The notes: a model not told the origin generated them from the sequence alone. A DNA stretch of 64,000 nt from Lysinibacillus telephonicus (GCF_003966145.1 NZ_RXNR01000003.1:62001-126000); one strand, 5' to 3'; shown: positions 26,416-35,158, counted from the first letter of the stretch. Made by a program: numbers and translations.

Positions 26416-27063
26416 ATGAAACTACAAATCAATTTATTAGCTTATACCATTGCAGCTTTCCTAATTTTTGCAGTAATAAATAGCTTTTCTTTTACAACCT
26501 ATGCTAATGAAGACCATCATAAGTTTAAAGATGAATATGAAAAGCTAGACATAAAAACGAAACAACAGGTCGATGATATTCTAAGCTCACTAAAAGAAGA
26601 TTTAACTGCTCTAGGTGTTGAAGTACCTAAACATAAAGGAAAACATAATGGTTTTGAAAATTTAGATGATAAAACGAAAGAGAAAGCTGAAAATATTATT
26701 AAAGAATTAAAAGATGGAAAATTAACAAAAGAAGAAGCAAATAAAAAATTAAAGGAACTTGGGGTAACACTTCCTGAAAAACATGGAAAATGCAGCGTTT
26801 TTGAAAATTTAGATAGCAAAACTAAAGAAAAAGCCAAAAAGATCTTCAAACAAATGAAAGATGGGTCAATATCAAAAGAAGAGGGAAAGAAGCAATTAGC
26901 TAAACTAGGTATAGAAATTCCAAAACATCCTATGCATGAAAGTTATGATAAGTTAGATGACGAAGCAAAAGCAAAAGTAAAATCCCGTATTGAAGAAGCT
27001 AAATCTGAATTTGAAAAAATTGGAGTTACCTTCCCTAAAAAATACGAGTATTTTTTAAAATAA
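26416..27063 (+). CDS. Secreted protein with four tandem ~40-residue repeats
   Basis: A 215-residue exported protein with a signal peptide (cleavage probably after TTYA, residue 30). The mature part is four repeats at about 41-72, 80-122, 129-170 and 177-207. Each reads roughly (F/Y)E.LD.K.K.K...I...KDG.(L/I).KEE..K.L..LGV.(L/I/V)P. The middle two carry a DG(K/S)(L/I)(T/S)KEE insert that looks like an EF-hand end but lacks the full set of calcium ligands. Very lysine- and glutamate-rich, probably helical. Function unknown; perhaps a wall- or spore-associated protein. Confidence 0.8.
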   Translation: MKLQINLLAYTIAAFLIFAVINSFSFTTYANEDHHKFKDEYEKLDIKTKQQVDDILSSLKEDLTALGVEVPKHKGKHNGFENLDDKTKEKAENIIKELKDGKLTKEEANKKLKELGVTLPEKHGKCSVFENLDSKTKEKAKKIFKQMKDGSISKEEGKKQLAKLGIEIPKHPMHESYDKLDDEAKAKVKSRIEEAKSEFEKIGVTFPKKYEYFLK

Positions 27064-27069
27064 TAAGGT

Positions 27070-27107
27070 ATCCGTCTTAAGAAATTCTCTTGGGACGGAC
27101 CTTTTTG
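27070..27107 (+). terminator. Terminator of the repeat-protein gene
   Basis: A TCCGTC...GACGGA stem with inner TAAGA/TCTT pairing is followed by CCTTTTTG. Confidence 0.8.
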
Positions 27108-27122
27108 TTAACTGAAAAATAA

Positions 27123-27163
27123 AATGTCCCAAAGGTCTACATAAGTAAACTTTTGGGACTAAT
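27123..27163 (-). terminator. Terminator of the DUF378 gene, member of a repeated hairpin family
   Basis: A GTCCCAAA(A/G)GT stem with an AT-rich loop is followed by ATTTTATTTTTC on the minus strand. Similar hairpins occur at 32836 and 37986. Confidence 0.75.
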
Positions 27164-27170
27164 TTTTTAA

Positions 27171-27515
27171 TTATTTCTTCTTATCATCATTATCATATAA
27201 TTCAGTGGCACGTTCTTTTTGCACTTCTGAAAACTCTTCTTCTTCACCAAATTCAGTTTGATAATTTGTGTTAGTAAATGCATTGCTAAATTGATTGTTT
27301 GCAACTTCTACATCGTCTTCCTCAAATGCCTTAAACAATAAAGGTATACATAATAGACCACTTAGACCAACAAGGCTATATACAGTTCTCGACAATATTG
27401 AATCCTGCCCACCAAATAACGCAGCAACTAAGTCAAACTGGAATAATCCAATAAGTCCCCAATTAATTGCACCAATTATTGCTAGAACCAAAGCAATTCG
27501 ATAAACAATTCCCAT
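27171..27515 (-). CDS. DUF378-family membrane protein (YuzA-like), C-terminally extended
   Basis: A 114-residue protein whose first 65 residues are the DUF378 domain: two membrane helices with AIIGAINWGLIGLFQFDLVAALFGG and YSLVGLSGLLCIPLLF. Typical members are about 75-80 residues; here an acidic, probably disordered tail of about 45 residues follows (EEDDVEVANNQF... ending YDNDDKKK). Role unknown. AGGAGG precedes the ATG. Confidence 0.83.
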   Translation of the reverse strand: MGIVYRIALVLAIIGAINWGLIGLFQFDLVAALFGGQDSILSRTVYSLVGLSGLLCIPLLFKAFEEDDVEVANNQFSNAFTNTNYQTEFGEEEEFSEVQKERATELYDNDDKKK

Positions 27516-27618
27516 ATTAGAACCTCCTGAAATCTTTAAAATTTTTACTCAATAGCATATTGTGTTCTCTTATTATTCTCAATTAATATTTCTTTTATAC
27601 TGCAAATTCAATTAAATA

Positions 27619-27643
27619 AACGCAGCCTAAATTAAGCTGCGTT
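27619..27643 (-). terminator. Terminator of the carbonic anhydrase gene
   Basis: A perfect 8-bp AACGCAGC/GCTGCGTT stem is followed by TATTTAATT on the minus strand, 16 bases past the stop. Confidence 0.7.
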
Positions 27644-27658
27644 TTCATTTGTTTTTTT

Positions 27659-28477
27659 TCAGTTTAATTCGATTCTATAGACATCTCGATCATTCAATTT
27701 TTGAATTGGACGATTATTTTGCAAGAAGATGGAGCTAAATTGATTAATTTGTTCATTTGACATTTCAATTGGTTGTTCTAGAATAAACCAATTAACTCCT
27801 TCAGTACAAGGAGGAGTTGTTAATGAACCAACATATTGGAAGACACTTTTCTCCTCAGGTAAAAGCTGTTGTAAATTAATTGGATTTTGAAGGATTTTAG
27901 CAGCTTCATTCCCATCTGCCGGCATTTCTTCCCACATTTCAGCTAAAAGTTTATTCTCTTCCCCACTTTTAATAAACAATCCAATTACCGCCAAATCACC
28001 ATTTTCTGATTCATGGAAAAGGTGTGCTTCCATATCAAAATATTGGCCATTTAACTGGTGCTCACTTGGAGAATGGAAGTGAATTGCAGTTAAATCATAT
28101 TTTTCATCCTCAATCAATAGTGAATTATCCACTGAAGTAGAATTAGCTTGAATTGTATGACCGTTATTTTCAATAGAAAAAATAGCTTCCTCGTAATTTA
28201 AATGAATTTCTTCATTCAATTTTTGTTTTGCTGTTTTAGCAACTTCAATATTAATTGGTGACTGTAACTCTCCTCTTCCACAAGCCTCATATGATGAATC
28301 TACATTGACCCATTCAGCAGGGCCGTATGCACCCTCATAGGACCAATATACATCAGTAGCTGTTAATTGTTCTTCATTTTCAAAGGATGTTTGTACTGGC
28401 TTGTTGATTGAATAATAGCCTACAATCGTAAAAACAATTATAATTGCTAAAAAAGCATAAACGTAGTTTTTTCTCAT
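27659..28477 (-). CDS. Secreted or membrane-anchored alpha-carbonic anhydrase
   Basis: Hydrates CO2 to bicarbonate outside the cytoplasm. The 272-residue protein starts with a signal anchor (YVYAFLAIIIVFTIVGYY) and has the alpha-class set: ELQSPINI, the zinc histidines in AIHFHSPSEHQL and EAHLFHES, and YVGSLTTPPCTEGVNWFIL. Cysteines in ACGRG and PPCTEG are placed for the usual disulfide. The ATG at 28477 follows AAAAGGAGAAGGATC; the longer frame upstream has no binding site. The alpha class is a minority type among Bacillales. Confidence 0.93.
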   Translation of the reverse strand: MRKNYVYAFLAIIIVFTIVGYYSINKPVQTSFENEEQLTATDVYWSYEGAYGPAEWVNVDSSYEACGRGELQSPINIEVAKTAKQKLNEEIHLNYEEAIFSIENNGHTIQANSTSVDNSLLIEDEKYDLTAIHFHSPSEHQLNGQYFDMEAHLFHESENGDLAVIGLFIKSGEENKLLAEMWEEMPADGNEAAKILQNPINLQQLLPEEKSVFQYVGSLTTPPCTEGVNWFILEQPIEMSNEQINQFSSIFLQNNRPIQKLNDRDVYRIELN

Positions 28478-28561
28478 GATCCTTCTCCTTTTAATGCTCT
28501 TTTCTAACAAATTAGCCAATAAACACTTAGTTCTATTCAATAAATCTTAATTAAATTTTAA

Positions 28562-28601
28562 AAATTGGGCTGTTCAGAACGTATATTTTCTGAACAGCCC
28601 A
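28562..28601 (-). terminator. Terminator of yqhG, TTCAGAA-type hairpin
   Basis: A perfect 14-bp stem (28566-28579 with 28588-28601) is followed by ATTTTTAAAATT on the minus strand. Close relatives lie at 34321 and 36386. Confidence 0.85.
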
Positions 28602-28705
28602 CTTATTTCGCAATAAATATATGAATGTATTGTATACCCACGATCATCAGTCATTTGAAGCAATGTACGTTCCATATAATTGACGGAAAACCCTTGTACA
28701 CGAAT

Positions 28706-29488
28706 TTATTTCAAATAAAATAATCCACCATTAATAATTTCAACTTTTATTCTAGGATTAAATCGCTCTTCTAGTGCTTTTTTTTCGATTTCATAGCTTT
28801 CTGGTCTCGTTTCTTCTCCTTCATAAAAATAATCTAATACCTCTAGCTCTCTTATCCAACGCTTTTTGGCATCTTCAGCCCATGTATGGTCATCTTGTTG
28901 TATAATTTTTTGGATCATTAAATCTAGTCGTTCAAGTGCACGACTTGGCTTTATAATATATTGTAAACAAAATGCACCTTCCGGCATTTTTGGATCTAAA
29001 CTCAACTCACAAATTGATTCATGAAAATTATCCTCAATCGCTCCATTGATTAAATTAATCCCTAGTGAATAAAGCCTTTCCTTCGTTTGATCACAATAAT
29101 AAGAAACCTTGTAATTTACACAGAAATATGGTGTTAATGTAGTAAACTTCCCAGTTGAGGAGTCTTCTTTTTCATACATTTGTACAAATGAGCCAAGTTC
29201 CTTTGTCGCTTTAAATATTTGATTTAAACGAGCAGAGCCAAAATGAATTACTTCTCCAAATAATTGTTTTTCAACTTTCGTTCGATCTGTAATCAAAGTA
29301 AGCCTTGCTGGATTAGGTTCACTATTTGTACTTTCTATATATTTCCAGTAAAAAGGTCTGTTCATTATTTTTTTATCGATATCAATTGTAAGCTGAACTG
29401 TTAAATAATGTTCTTCATCTAATAAAATGTCACAATTTGTCTCTTTAAAAAAAGTGTATAAATAGTCATGAACTTGTGCTCCAAACAT
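28706..29488 (-). CDS. yqhG: YqhG-family protein
   Basis: A 260-residue cytosolic protein of the YqhG family, known mainly as the partner gene of the YqhH helicase. Family features: HYLTVQLTIDIDKKIMNRPFYWKYIE near residue 23, then LTLITDRTK and HFGSARLNQIF. Biochemical function unknown. In B. subtilis it directly adjoins yqhH; here a GC-rich repeat of about 140 bases separates them, but order and direction are kept. Confidence 0.88.
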   Translation of the reverse strand: MFGAQVHDYLYTFFKETNCDILLDEEHYLTVQLTIDIDKKIMNRPFYWKYIESTNSEPNPARLTLITDRTKVEKQLFGEVIHFGSARLNQIFKATKELGSFVQMYEKEDSSTGKFTTLTPYFCVNYKVSYYCDQTKERLYSLGINLINGAIEDNFHESICELSLDPKMPEGAFCLQYIIKPSRALERLDLMIQKIIQQDDHTWAEDAKKRWIRELEVLDYFYEGEETRPESYEIEKKALEERFNPRIKVEIINGGLFYLK

Positions 29489-29531
29489 TTAATGCAATTC
29501 TCCTTTCGTTCATAACAAATTCTCCCTAGTT

Positions 29532-29673
29532 GCGAACGTGCTACGCTTTTCTGTCTAGCTTCGCACGTTTGCCGCTCGCGTCGCTTCGTTCCCTCGGTCG
29601 AAAACGGGAAAGAGGTTTTCGATTCGGGAACTCCAGCGCTTATCGCGGCAGAGCGAACGTGCTACGCTTTTCT
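29532..29673. repeat. GC-rich dispersed repeat element flanked by 21-bp direct repeats
   Basis: GCGAACGTGCTACGCTTTTCT occurs at 29532-29552 and again at 29653-29673. Between them lies markedly GC-rich DNA with a hairpin (GTTCCC...TCGAAAAC with GTTTTCGA...GGGAAC, about 29589-29630). It resembles the intergenic repeats with CTCCAGCGC and GCTTTTCT motifs scattered through Bacillus-type genomes. The second repeat supplies the stop codon of yqhH. Confidence 0.75.
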
Positions 29674-31185
29674 TGTTAATATGTCGTCTAGATCTCCTAC
29701 GACTTTTTCGAAGACATCGATTTTTTCACCTAATAGGCTGAGAATTTTTTGTTCTATCGTATCCTCAATTGCTAAATTATAAATGTGGACATCTGACTCT
29801 TGTCCTAAGCGGTGTACACGCCCAATACGCTGTTCCAGCTTCATCGGATTCCATGGCAAATCATAATTAATTACATGGTGGCAAAACTGAAGGTTAATCC
29901 CTTCCCCACCTGATTCTGTAGCAATTAATACTTGATCACGTTCTCTGAATAATTGTTTAACCCAATCACGTTTACTTTTACTAAATTTACCGTTAAATAA
30001 AACACTCGTAATCCCTTTTGTATATAAATACCATTGTAAATAAACTTGTGTTGCACGGTATTCTGTAAAAATAATTACTTTATCATTTGCTCTATTTATA
30101 ATTTCATATGTTTTTTCAGCTTTTGCATTGATTTCTAGCTTCATTAATTTTTCAATAATTTTTTCAATGTAGTCTGACTCTTCCTTAGTTATACATTTTT
30201 GAAGCATTTTATTAAGTGTTAAGAAAGTTGCTTCCTTACTACTACACATTTCCTTTAATAAAGTAACCATTGTAAAAGAACTAGAAAATACGGATGATAT
30301 CGATTTTAATTCATAGAGCATATCATACACTTCTCGTTCTTCCTGAGTAAACTGAATTGGGATTGTCTCCACTTGGCGATTTGTCCATTCAATTCCAGTA
30401 TCTTGTCTTCGATTTCTAACCATAACTTGATTTACAAGTTCTTTTAAATATTTTTCATCTTCTAAGCTGTTTTTAGTAGTAGAGAATGATGATTGAAATG
30501 TTTCATAATTTCCTAAATGTCCTGGTTTAAGCAATGATACTAGATAAAATATTTCAAATACATCGTTTTGAATTGGCGTGGCTGTTAATAGTAAACAAAA
30601 CTTCTTCTTTAAACTTTGTACAAACTCATAGATTTGTGTTTTATGATTTTTTAATTTATGTGCCTCGTCAATAATAATCATGTCGTAATCTTGCTCGTAG
30701 ATTTTTTCCCTATGTGGACTTTTTTTGGCTGTATCCATGCTCATTACAACGACATCATATTGTTCTATAGGAGTATTTTTTCTATATGAAATTGCGGGAA
30801 TAAAAAAACGTACATTTAATTCAGTTACCCACTGATTTTGCAAGGATGCAGGGACAAGAATAAGTGCTTTTTTCACTAACCCCCGTATCATGTATTCTTT
30901 CATAATTAACCCGGCTTCAATTGTTTTACCAAGTCCAACCTCATCAGCTAGTATCGCCTTGCCGTTCATTTTTTCGATAACAGTTTGAGCAGCTTCTACT
31001 TGGTGAGGAAGTAATTGCAAATTAGTTAAAAATTTAGGAGCTTGAAGTCCTGAAAATTCAGGAATTAAATTCATTTTTTCAATATCATAACTCATTTTGT
31101 AAAGTGTCCAGCTATCCCACGGACCATCATTGTCAAATCGTTCAATAAAATTTTCTCTCCAATTAGACGACCTTTCAATTATCAT
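29662..31185 (-). CDS. yqhH: SNF2-family helicase, YqhH-like, C-terminus ended by a repeat
   Basis: A 507-residue SWI2/SNF2 ATPase. Motifs: Q/I ADEVGLGKTIEAGLIM, II IIDEAHKLKN, III LLLTATPIQND, IV-V VLFNGKFSK and ATESGGEGINLQFC, and VI EQRIGRVHRLGQ. Such proteins translocate on duplex DNA or remodel RNA polymerase (RapA-like). The last codons (TRKA, stop) are read from the GC-rich repeat, and the product is about 50 residues shorter than I recall for B. subtilis YqhH, so the tail was probably replaced. All helicase motifs remain, so it may still work. Confidence 0.88.
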   Translation of the reverse strand: MIIERSSNWRENFIERFDNDGPWDSWTLYKMSYDIEKMNLIPEFSGLQAPKFLTNLQLLPHQVEAAQTVIEKMNGKAILADEVGLGKTIEAGLIMKEYMIRGLVKKALILVPASLQNQWVTELNVRFFIPAISYRKNTPIEQYDVVVMSMDTAKKSPHREKIYEQDYDMIIIDEAHKLKNHKTQIYEFVQSLKKKFCLLLTATPIQNDVFEIFYLVSLLKPGHLGNYETFQSSFSTTKNSLEDEKYLKELVNQVMVRNRRQDTGIEWTNRQVETIPIQFTQEEREVYDMLYELKSISSVFSSSFTMVTLLKEMCSSKEATFLTLNKMLQKCITKEESDYIEKIIEKLMKLEINAKAEKTYEIINRANDKVIIFTEYRATQVYLQWYLYTKGITSVLFNGKFSKSKRDWVKQLFRERDQVLIATESGGEGINLQFCHHVINYDLPWNPMKLEQRIGRVHRLGQESDVHIYNLAIEDTIEQKILSLLGEKIDVFEKVVGDLDDILTRKA

Positions 31186-31378
31186 GACGTCACCTCACTT
31201 TTGGTACCTATTATTTTGTCCAAAAATGATAAACATATGAATAATAAATCAATTCAAACTTGTATTGCGAAAAAAAACAATTAAAACTAGGACATATTTT
31301 AAATATGTATTATTACTTATGTATAAATCCTCAGTCCGCAATCAAAAAACATCTAAATTAATAACGCAAAATAAAAAA

Positions 31379-31402
31379 TGGCAGCAAATTTCTTTGACTG
31401 CC
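31379..31402 (-). terminator. Terminator of the SRPBCC gene
   Basis: A short GGCAG/CTGCC stem is followed by ATTTTTTATTTT on the minus strand. Confidence 0.65.
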
Positions 31403-31411
31403 TTCTCCTTC

Positions 31412-31861
31412 CTATTTTTGAGCTTCGGCTACTTTTTTCACTCTTTCAACAAATTGAATCACTACTTTATCAGATGCAAGCATTACAATAGGTTTTAAAA
31501 ACCATTTTAATGGCAGATTGGTTGTCATATATTTAAAAAGTGTTGTATTGCCATTAATTTTTCTTAGCTCGTATTGGGAAGTTATTTCAAACATTTTAGC
31601 AAGATTAAATTCTATTTTTAACTTTTTAAAATTAGGCTCATTCTCATATTGTAATGTTTTTACTTCATATTCTTGTAACTGTTTACCTTCGCGATATTTT
31701 TGCAGATAAACACTGCCAATCTTATCTTTTGTTAGCTTAATTGGTTCATGGGCTACAACCTGAGGCATAATTTTTTGCATATCCTCTAGATTGCCATCAA
31801 AATACTTCCATACTTGTTCAATTGGCGCTGATATTACAATTTCTTTTGTCCAGGACTTCAT
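31412..31861 (-). CDS. SRPBCC (START-like) domain protein
   Basis: A 149-residue single-domain protein. It begins WTKEIVISAPIEQVWKYFDGN, typical of the polyketide-cyclase/START-like fold, and ends with the long helix KVVIQFVERVKKVAEAQ. It likely binds a hydrophobic ligand; identity unknown. ATG follows GGAGGTATTCGA. Confidence 0.82.
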   Translation of the reverse strand: MKSWTKEIVISAPIEQVWKYFDGNLEDMQKIMPQVVAHEPIKLTKDKIGSVYLQKYREGKQLQEYEVKTLQYENEPNFKKLKIEFNLAKMFEITSQYELRKINGNTTLFKYMTTNLPLKWFLKPIVMLASDKVVIQFVERVKKVAEAQK

Positions 31862-32443
31862 TCGAATACCTCCGAAGCTTATACCCTAATTGTAACCATT
31901 AATCTGTAAAGTAACCTAATAAACTTTTCCCATAAAAAATAAGAAAACCACTAAAAAATCCTTTTAATAAAAAGACTACCTAGCAGCATAGACATCTCAA
32001 CTTATAATTAATTAAAAATTATATTTATATTATATACAATCCCTTAATTTTCAAATTTTCAAACTACTTAACAGTTATTTACTCGACTTGTTCATTTCTA
32101 TCAATCTAAAAAACTCGTCAATTTTCGAGGTTTTGTCGATGCCTCTTTGCCAATTAATGGAATATCATGATAAGGATATTTTAATTATTAAAACAAGTCT
32201 TGAATATTCCATTCGTCTTACCTTTTACGATGAATATTGGCTTCGGCTGAACAAATTTTTTTCATTTTACAACAAGAAATAATTTTGGTCATAAAATTCC
32301 TTATATTTGTGACAATTTTGTGAATTTATACTTTTTAACCACAAACCGACATTTTTTTTATATTTTCTAGTATACAATAGCTAAAGCCACTACAAATTTT
32401 AGTAGGAAATTTACTATAATACAAAATTATGGGGGATTAACTG
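31862..32443. other. Long AT-rich intergenic region upstream of the Spo0E-like gene
   Basis: About 580 bases. A 64-codon frame at 32088-32282 has no ribosome binding site and no recognisable product. The bases just before the Spo0E-like gene should hold its promoter. I see no RNA structure that I would name. Confidence 0.5.
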
Positions 32444-32608
32444 ATGAAAAGTAAATTTTATAAACAAATATTAAAACTATTAATTGAAATGAAAAGAAAA
32501 GATATGTATAAAAAGGCACATAATTTAGGTTTTACACATCCTGAAACTGTAACTTGTAGTCAAGAACTAGATGCATTATTAAATATTTATTCTCATCAAG
32601 CAGCATAA
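32444..32608 (+). CDS. Spo0E-family aspartyl-phosphate phosphatase
   Basis: A 54-residue protein with the Spo0E pattern: a first helix (FYKQILKLLIEMKRKDMYKKA), a turn, and a second helix holding TVTCSQELDALLNIY, whose SQELD motif carries the catalytic Asp. Such proteins dephosphorylate Spo0A~P and so delay entry into sporulation. GGGGG lies eight to nine bases before the ATG. The direct target of any single Spo0E paralogue must be tested. Confidence 0.88.
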   Translation: MKSKFYKQILKLLIEMKRKDMYKKAHNLGFTHPETVTCSQELDALLNIYSHQAA

Positions 32609-32659
32609 AGAGGAGGAATTTATATTCATACTTTACATATCGCTTATGACGATGACCCC

Positions 32660-32696
32660 AGTTAGGCAAGAGTAAAATCTGCTTAACTTTTTTTTT
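32660..32696 (+). terminator. Terminator of the Spo0E-like gene
   Basis: An AGTTAGGCA/TGCTTAACT stem (one G-T pair) is followed by nine T residues. Confidence 0.85.
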
Positions 32697-32835
32697 GAAA
32701 TGAAATTATTTGTTAAATACAACAACGATGAATGAATTTCAAATACTTCTAAATTGCTCGCACTATTGATATACCCTAAGGAATCTAAATTAAACATAAA
32801 AATTTAAATTTTTTAATTTTATTTGAATGAAACGA

Positions 32836-32883
32836 AAGAAATGTCCTAAAAGTTCTAGACATAAAACTTTTAAGACATTTCTT
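32836..32883 (-). terminator. Terminator of the XRE regulator gene
   Basis: An 18-20-bp stem (AAGAAATGTC.TAAAAGTT with AACTTTTA.GACATTTCTT). It is self-similar to hairpins at 27123 and 37986. Confidence 0.75.
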
Positions 32884-32941
32884 AATGTTTCTATTATAAA
32901 TTAACAAGTTTTTGTAGTACTATGTAATTCCTTTTAAAATG

Positions 32942-33400
32942 CTATTTATATTTTCTTACAATATCAAGCCACTTTTCTTTTGCTACTTTTTGATCAAAAG
33001 TACTAATTACTCGATAGTTCTCATCATCTAAAATTCGGTAATGCTTTGTTAAAGTATGCTGCTGAAGTTTAAAACCTCGGTGTTTTTTTACACTTTTCCA
33101 CCAAATAACACCGCCCATAGTCTTATTCATTGGTTTTATATCGACATCATAAATACTTAGTTCAATCATTTCCATTGGATCTGCACCCATTTGTTTATGT
33201 AATGTGGGACTATCACGAAATAACGCACAGATAGCTATTGCCGTAGTCCAATTGGAAAGTGTTTTGCCTTTTTCAATATGTACTAGCATTTTTTTCGTTA
33301 TTCCTAAAATTTCTGCCATTTTTTCTTGTGTATATTGATTTTCAGTTCGAATCTCTTTTAAATTTTCTGAAGTAATCTGTATAATCAAATCTTTATCCAT
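32942..33400 (-). CDS. XRE-family (Cro/C1-type HTH) transcriptional regulator
   Basis: A 152-residue protein with a helix-turn-helix near residues 10-55: LKEIRTENQYTQEKMAEILGITKKMLVHIEKGKTLSNW. The C-terminal half (MIELSIYDVDIKPMNKTMGGVIWW... to ENYRVISTFDQKVAKEKW) is not a known effector domain to me. I start at the ATG at 33400 behind GGTGAGGTG. Target genes unknown. Confidence 0.8.
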   Translation of the reverse strand: MDKDLIIQITSENLKEIRTENQYTQEKMAEILGITKKMLVHIEKGKTLSNWTTAIAICALFRDSPTLHKQMGADPMEMIELSIYDVDIKPMNKTMGGVIWWKSVKKHRGFKLQQHTLTKHYRILDDENYRVISTFDQKVAKEKWLDIVRKYK

Positions 33401-33821
33401 TGCTGAAAACACCTCACCACACATATTATACAGTAATTTCCATATCCGAATATAATTTTTAAATAATTAGACGTATTTTTCTTTAAAAAGTTACGAAGTG
33501 CCGTTTTTAAGGATTGTAAGAAAGCACCTGAAGTTCATACTTGATATTACCTCAATTTTAAGTTTTTTATACATAAAAATCGTTGAGCTAATATGATAAT
33601 TGCATTTTTATACCTTTACTTTATAGAAACAATAAAACAATTACACTTAAAAACTATCTTTTCTTAATTCAACGTCAAAATCTATTGCCTCCCACAAATA
33701 CGACTAATGTATTCAGTAATATTACACTTCTGTATTTTAAATTAAAATAAAAATATGCTTTGAAACTATTAATTAAATAAGTTCGTATAATAATAGAAAA
33801 GGAAAATGAGGGAGGATTTTA
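33401..33821. other. Divergent intergenic region, no gene seen
   Basis: About 420 AT-rich bases between the XRE gene and the RDD gene. I see no gene, strong hairpin or repeat. Both promoters should lie here. Confidence 0.5.
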
Positions 33822-34211
33822 ATGAAATCTATAACAAAAAAGCGCACAAAGGCATTTATCATTGACCAAGTAATTTCAACAGTAGTGGCTTCTGGGATTG
33901 AATATGTATTACGTAAAAAGATAAAAAATGAAGCTTTTCATACATTAGTAACTCCTACCGTTGTCATGTGGGGACTCGAATACGCCCAGCTGCGCAAAAA
34001 TGGACAAACAGTTGGCTATAAAGCTTTAGGACTGGCACTAGAAAATGAGGATGGTACACCTTTATCTTCATGCCAAATTGCAAAACGTATGCTCTATCGT
34101 GATTTTATTAGTACTTTTGATTATATTAAAAATCGTGAATCCTTTGAGATAAATGAAGGAACAATACTACCTCATGATCGTGTTGCTCGTACTATAGTAA
34201 AGGAAGTGTAA
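33822..34211 (+). CDS. RDD-family membrane protein
   Basis: A 129-residue protein with a weak RDD pattern: KRTKAFIIDQVIS near the N-terminus (the R and D positions), two moderately hydrophobic segments, and the family-like ARKNGQTVGYKALGLALENEDGTPLSSCQIAKRMLYR segment (here QLRKNGQTVGYKALGL). The RDD family includes Na+/H+ antiporter-like and uncharacterised proteins; this one is short. GAGGGAGG precedes the ATG. Confidence 0.75.
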   Translation: MKSITKKRTKAFIIDQVISTVVASGIEYVLRKKIKNEAFHTLVTPTVVMWGLEYAQLRKNGQTVGYKALGLALENEDGTPLSSCQIAKRMLYRDFISTFDYIKNRESFEINEGTILPHDRVARTIVKEV

Positions 34212-34320
34212 AGTAGAATGCACTTCCCTAAAGTTATTAGAGAGGCTCTATTTTATCATTGAGGATTGGTTTACCGAAACAGTAATAAACCCTTTTTGGG
34301 ACAAGCTACACATCAAATAT

Positions 34321-34369
34321 AGGGACTTATTCAGAAATTCATTTTCTGAATAAGTCCCTATCATTTTTT
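34321..34369 (+). terminator. Terminator of the RDD gene, TTCAGAA-type hairpin
   Basis: A 17-bp stem (AGGGACTTATTCAGAAA with its complement) is followed by ATCATTTTTTG. It is related to those at 28562 and 36386. Confidence 0.85.
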
Positions 34370-34372
34370 GTC

Positions 34373-35158
34373 TCAATGCTTAGTTATAGGATTATCTATC
34401 TCTCTGCCTGAATAGTTTTTTGCTGCTTCTACAAAGATAAATTCTTGTTCTGGATAGCGATAAGCAGTAAGTTTACCACCAAAGACAACCCCTTGGTCAA
34501 TATTAATTGTATTATTTACAATTAACGGCTCTGGCTTTGGGTCATGCCCCCAAATAATAAGTAAGTCTCCTTTATGTTCTTTAAACCAGTCTTTTCTAAT
34601 AGGTTTCCCTGTTTCATCCATACCCGAGACATCGCCATAACGGCAAAAATTCTTTATCTGCGAGTTTTCTTTCCCTATATATTCATCTTTAATGCCTGCA
34701 TGCGTGCAAACAACCTTGTCTTTATTATTTTGTGTAAAAATATAATGAGAAGGTGATTCCATCAATAATGTTTTGAATTTTTTTTTTAAAGTTTCCGTTT
34801 TTTGCTTTCCATACTTTTTTTCATATTCCATAAATTCAATTTCGACATTTTCGTCCCCATGTCGAAGTTGTACTTTTCTACCATCAAGCCAGCGCGCAAT
34901 TTTCCATCCATGGTTACTATCAATCATATAAGCAAGTCCAGCTTTTACATGTTCTAAAAAAAACATCATGCATTTAATCGATTCAGGTCCCCTGCTCATC
35001 ACATCTCCTAATGAAACAATTTTTCTACCATTCGGATGTGTGTACAATCCATTATCATTTTTTTGATAACCAAGTTTTGATAGAAGTTCAAGAAACTCAT
35101 CGTAGCAAGCATGAATATCTCCAATAAAATCAAGCCCATTTCCTACATCGATTCTCAA
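34373..35158 (-). CDS. PrpE-like metallophosphoesterase with altered metal motifs
   Basis: A 261-residue calcineurin-type phosphoesterase nearest to PrpE (diadenosine tetraphosphatase/protein phosphatase). Motif I DFIGDIHACYDEF and the C-terminal motifs VCTHAGIKDEYIG and IIWGHDPKPEP are normal, as is INIDQGVVFGGKLTAYRYPE. Motif II reads GDVMSRGPES instead of GD.xDRGP.S, and motif III reads DSNHGWK instead of GNH. The bridging GD Asp and the NH are kept. It may have changed metal use or substrate. TTG start behind AAAGGGAG. Confidence 0.82.
   Translation of the reverse strand: MRIDVGNGLDFIGDIHACYDEFLELLSKLGYQKNDNGLYTHPNGRKIVSLGDVMSRGPESIKCMMFFLEHVKAGLAYMIDSNHGWKIARWLDGRKVQLRHGDENVEIEFMEYEKKYGKQKTETLKKKFKTLLMESPSHYIFTQNNKDKVVCTHAGIKDEYIGKENSQIKNFCRYGDVSGMDETGKPIRKDWFKEHKGDLLIIWGHDPKPEPLIVNNTINIDQGVVFGGKLTAYRYPEQEFIFVEAAKNYSGREIDNPITKH

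Larger units (their letters stand above)
32609..32941. other. Intergenic region with two terminators
   Basis: Contains the Spo0E-like gene's terminator (32660-32696) and the XRE gene's terminator (32836-32883). The rest is AT-rich and holds no gene that I can support. Confidence 0.6.

Noticed and set aside
26416-27063. EF-hand calcium-binding protein
   Set aside because: The DGxLTKEE segments resemble the end of an EF loop, but the leading D.D.D positions are missing.
32088-32282. 64-codon plus-strand frame before the Spo0E-like gene
   Set aside because: It starts with TTG without a ribosome binding site, shows no recognisable motif, and the Spo0E-like gene 160 bases on has all the signals.
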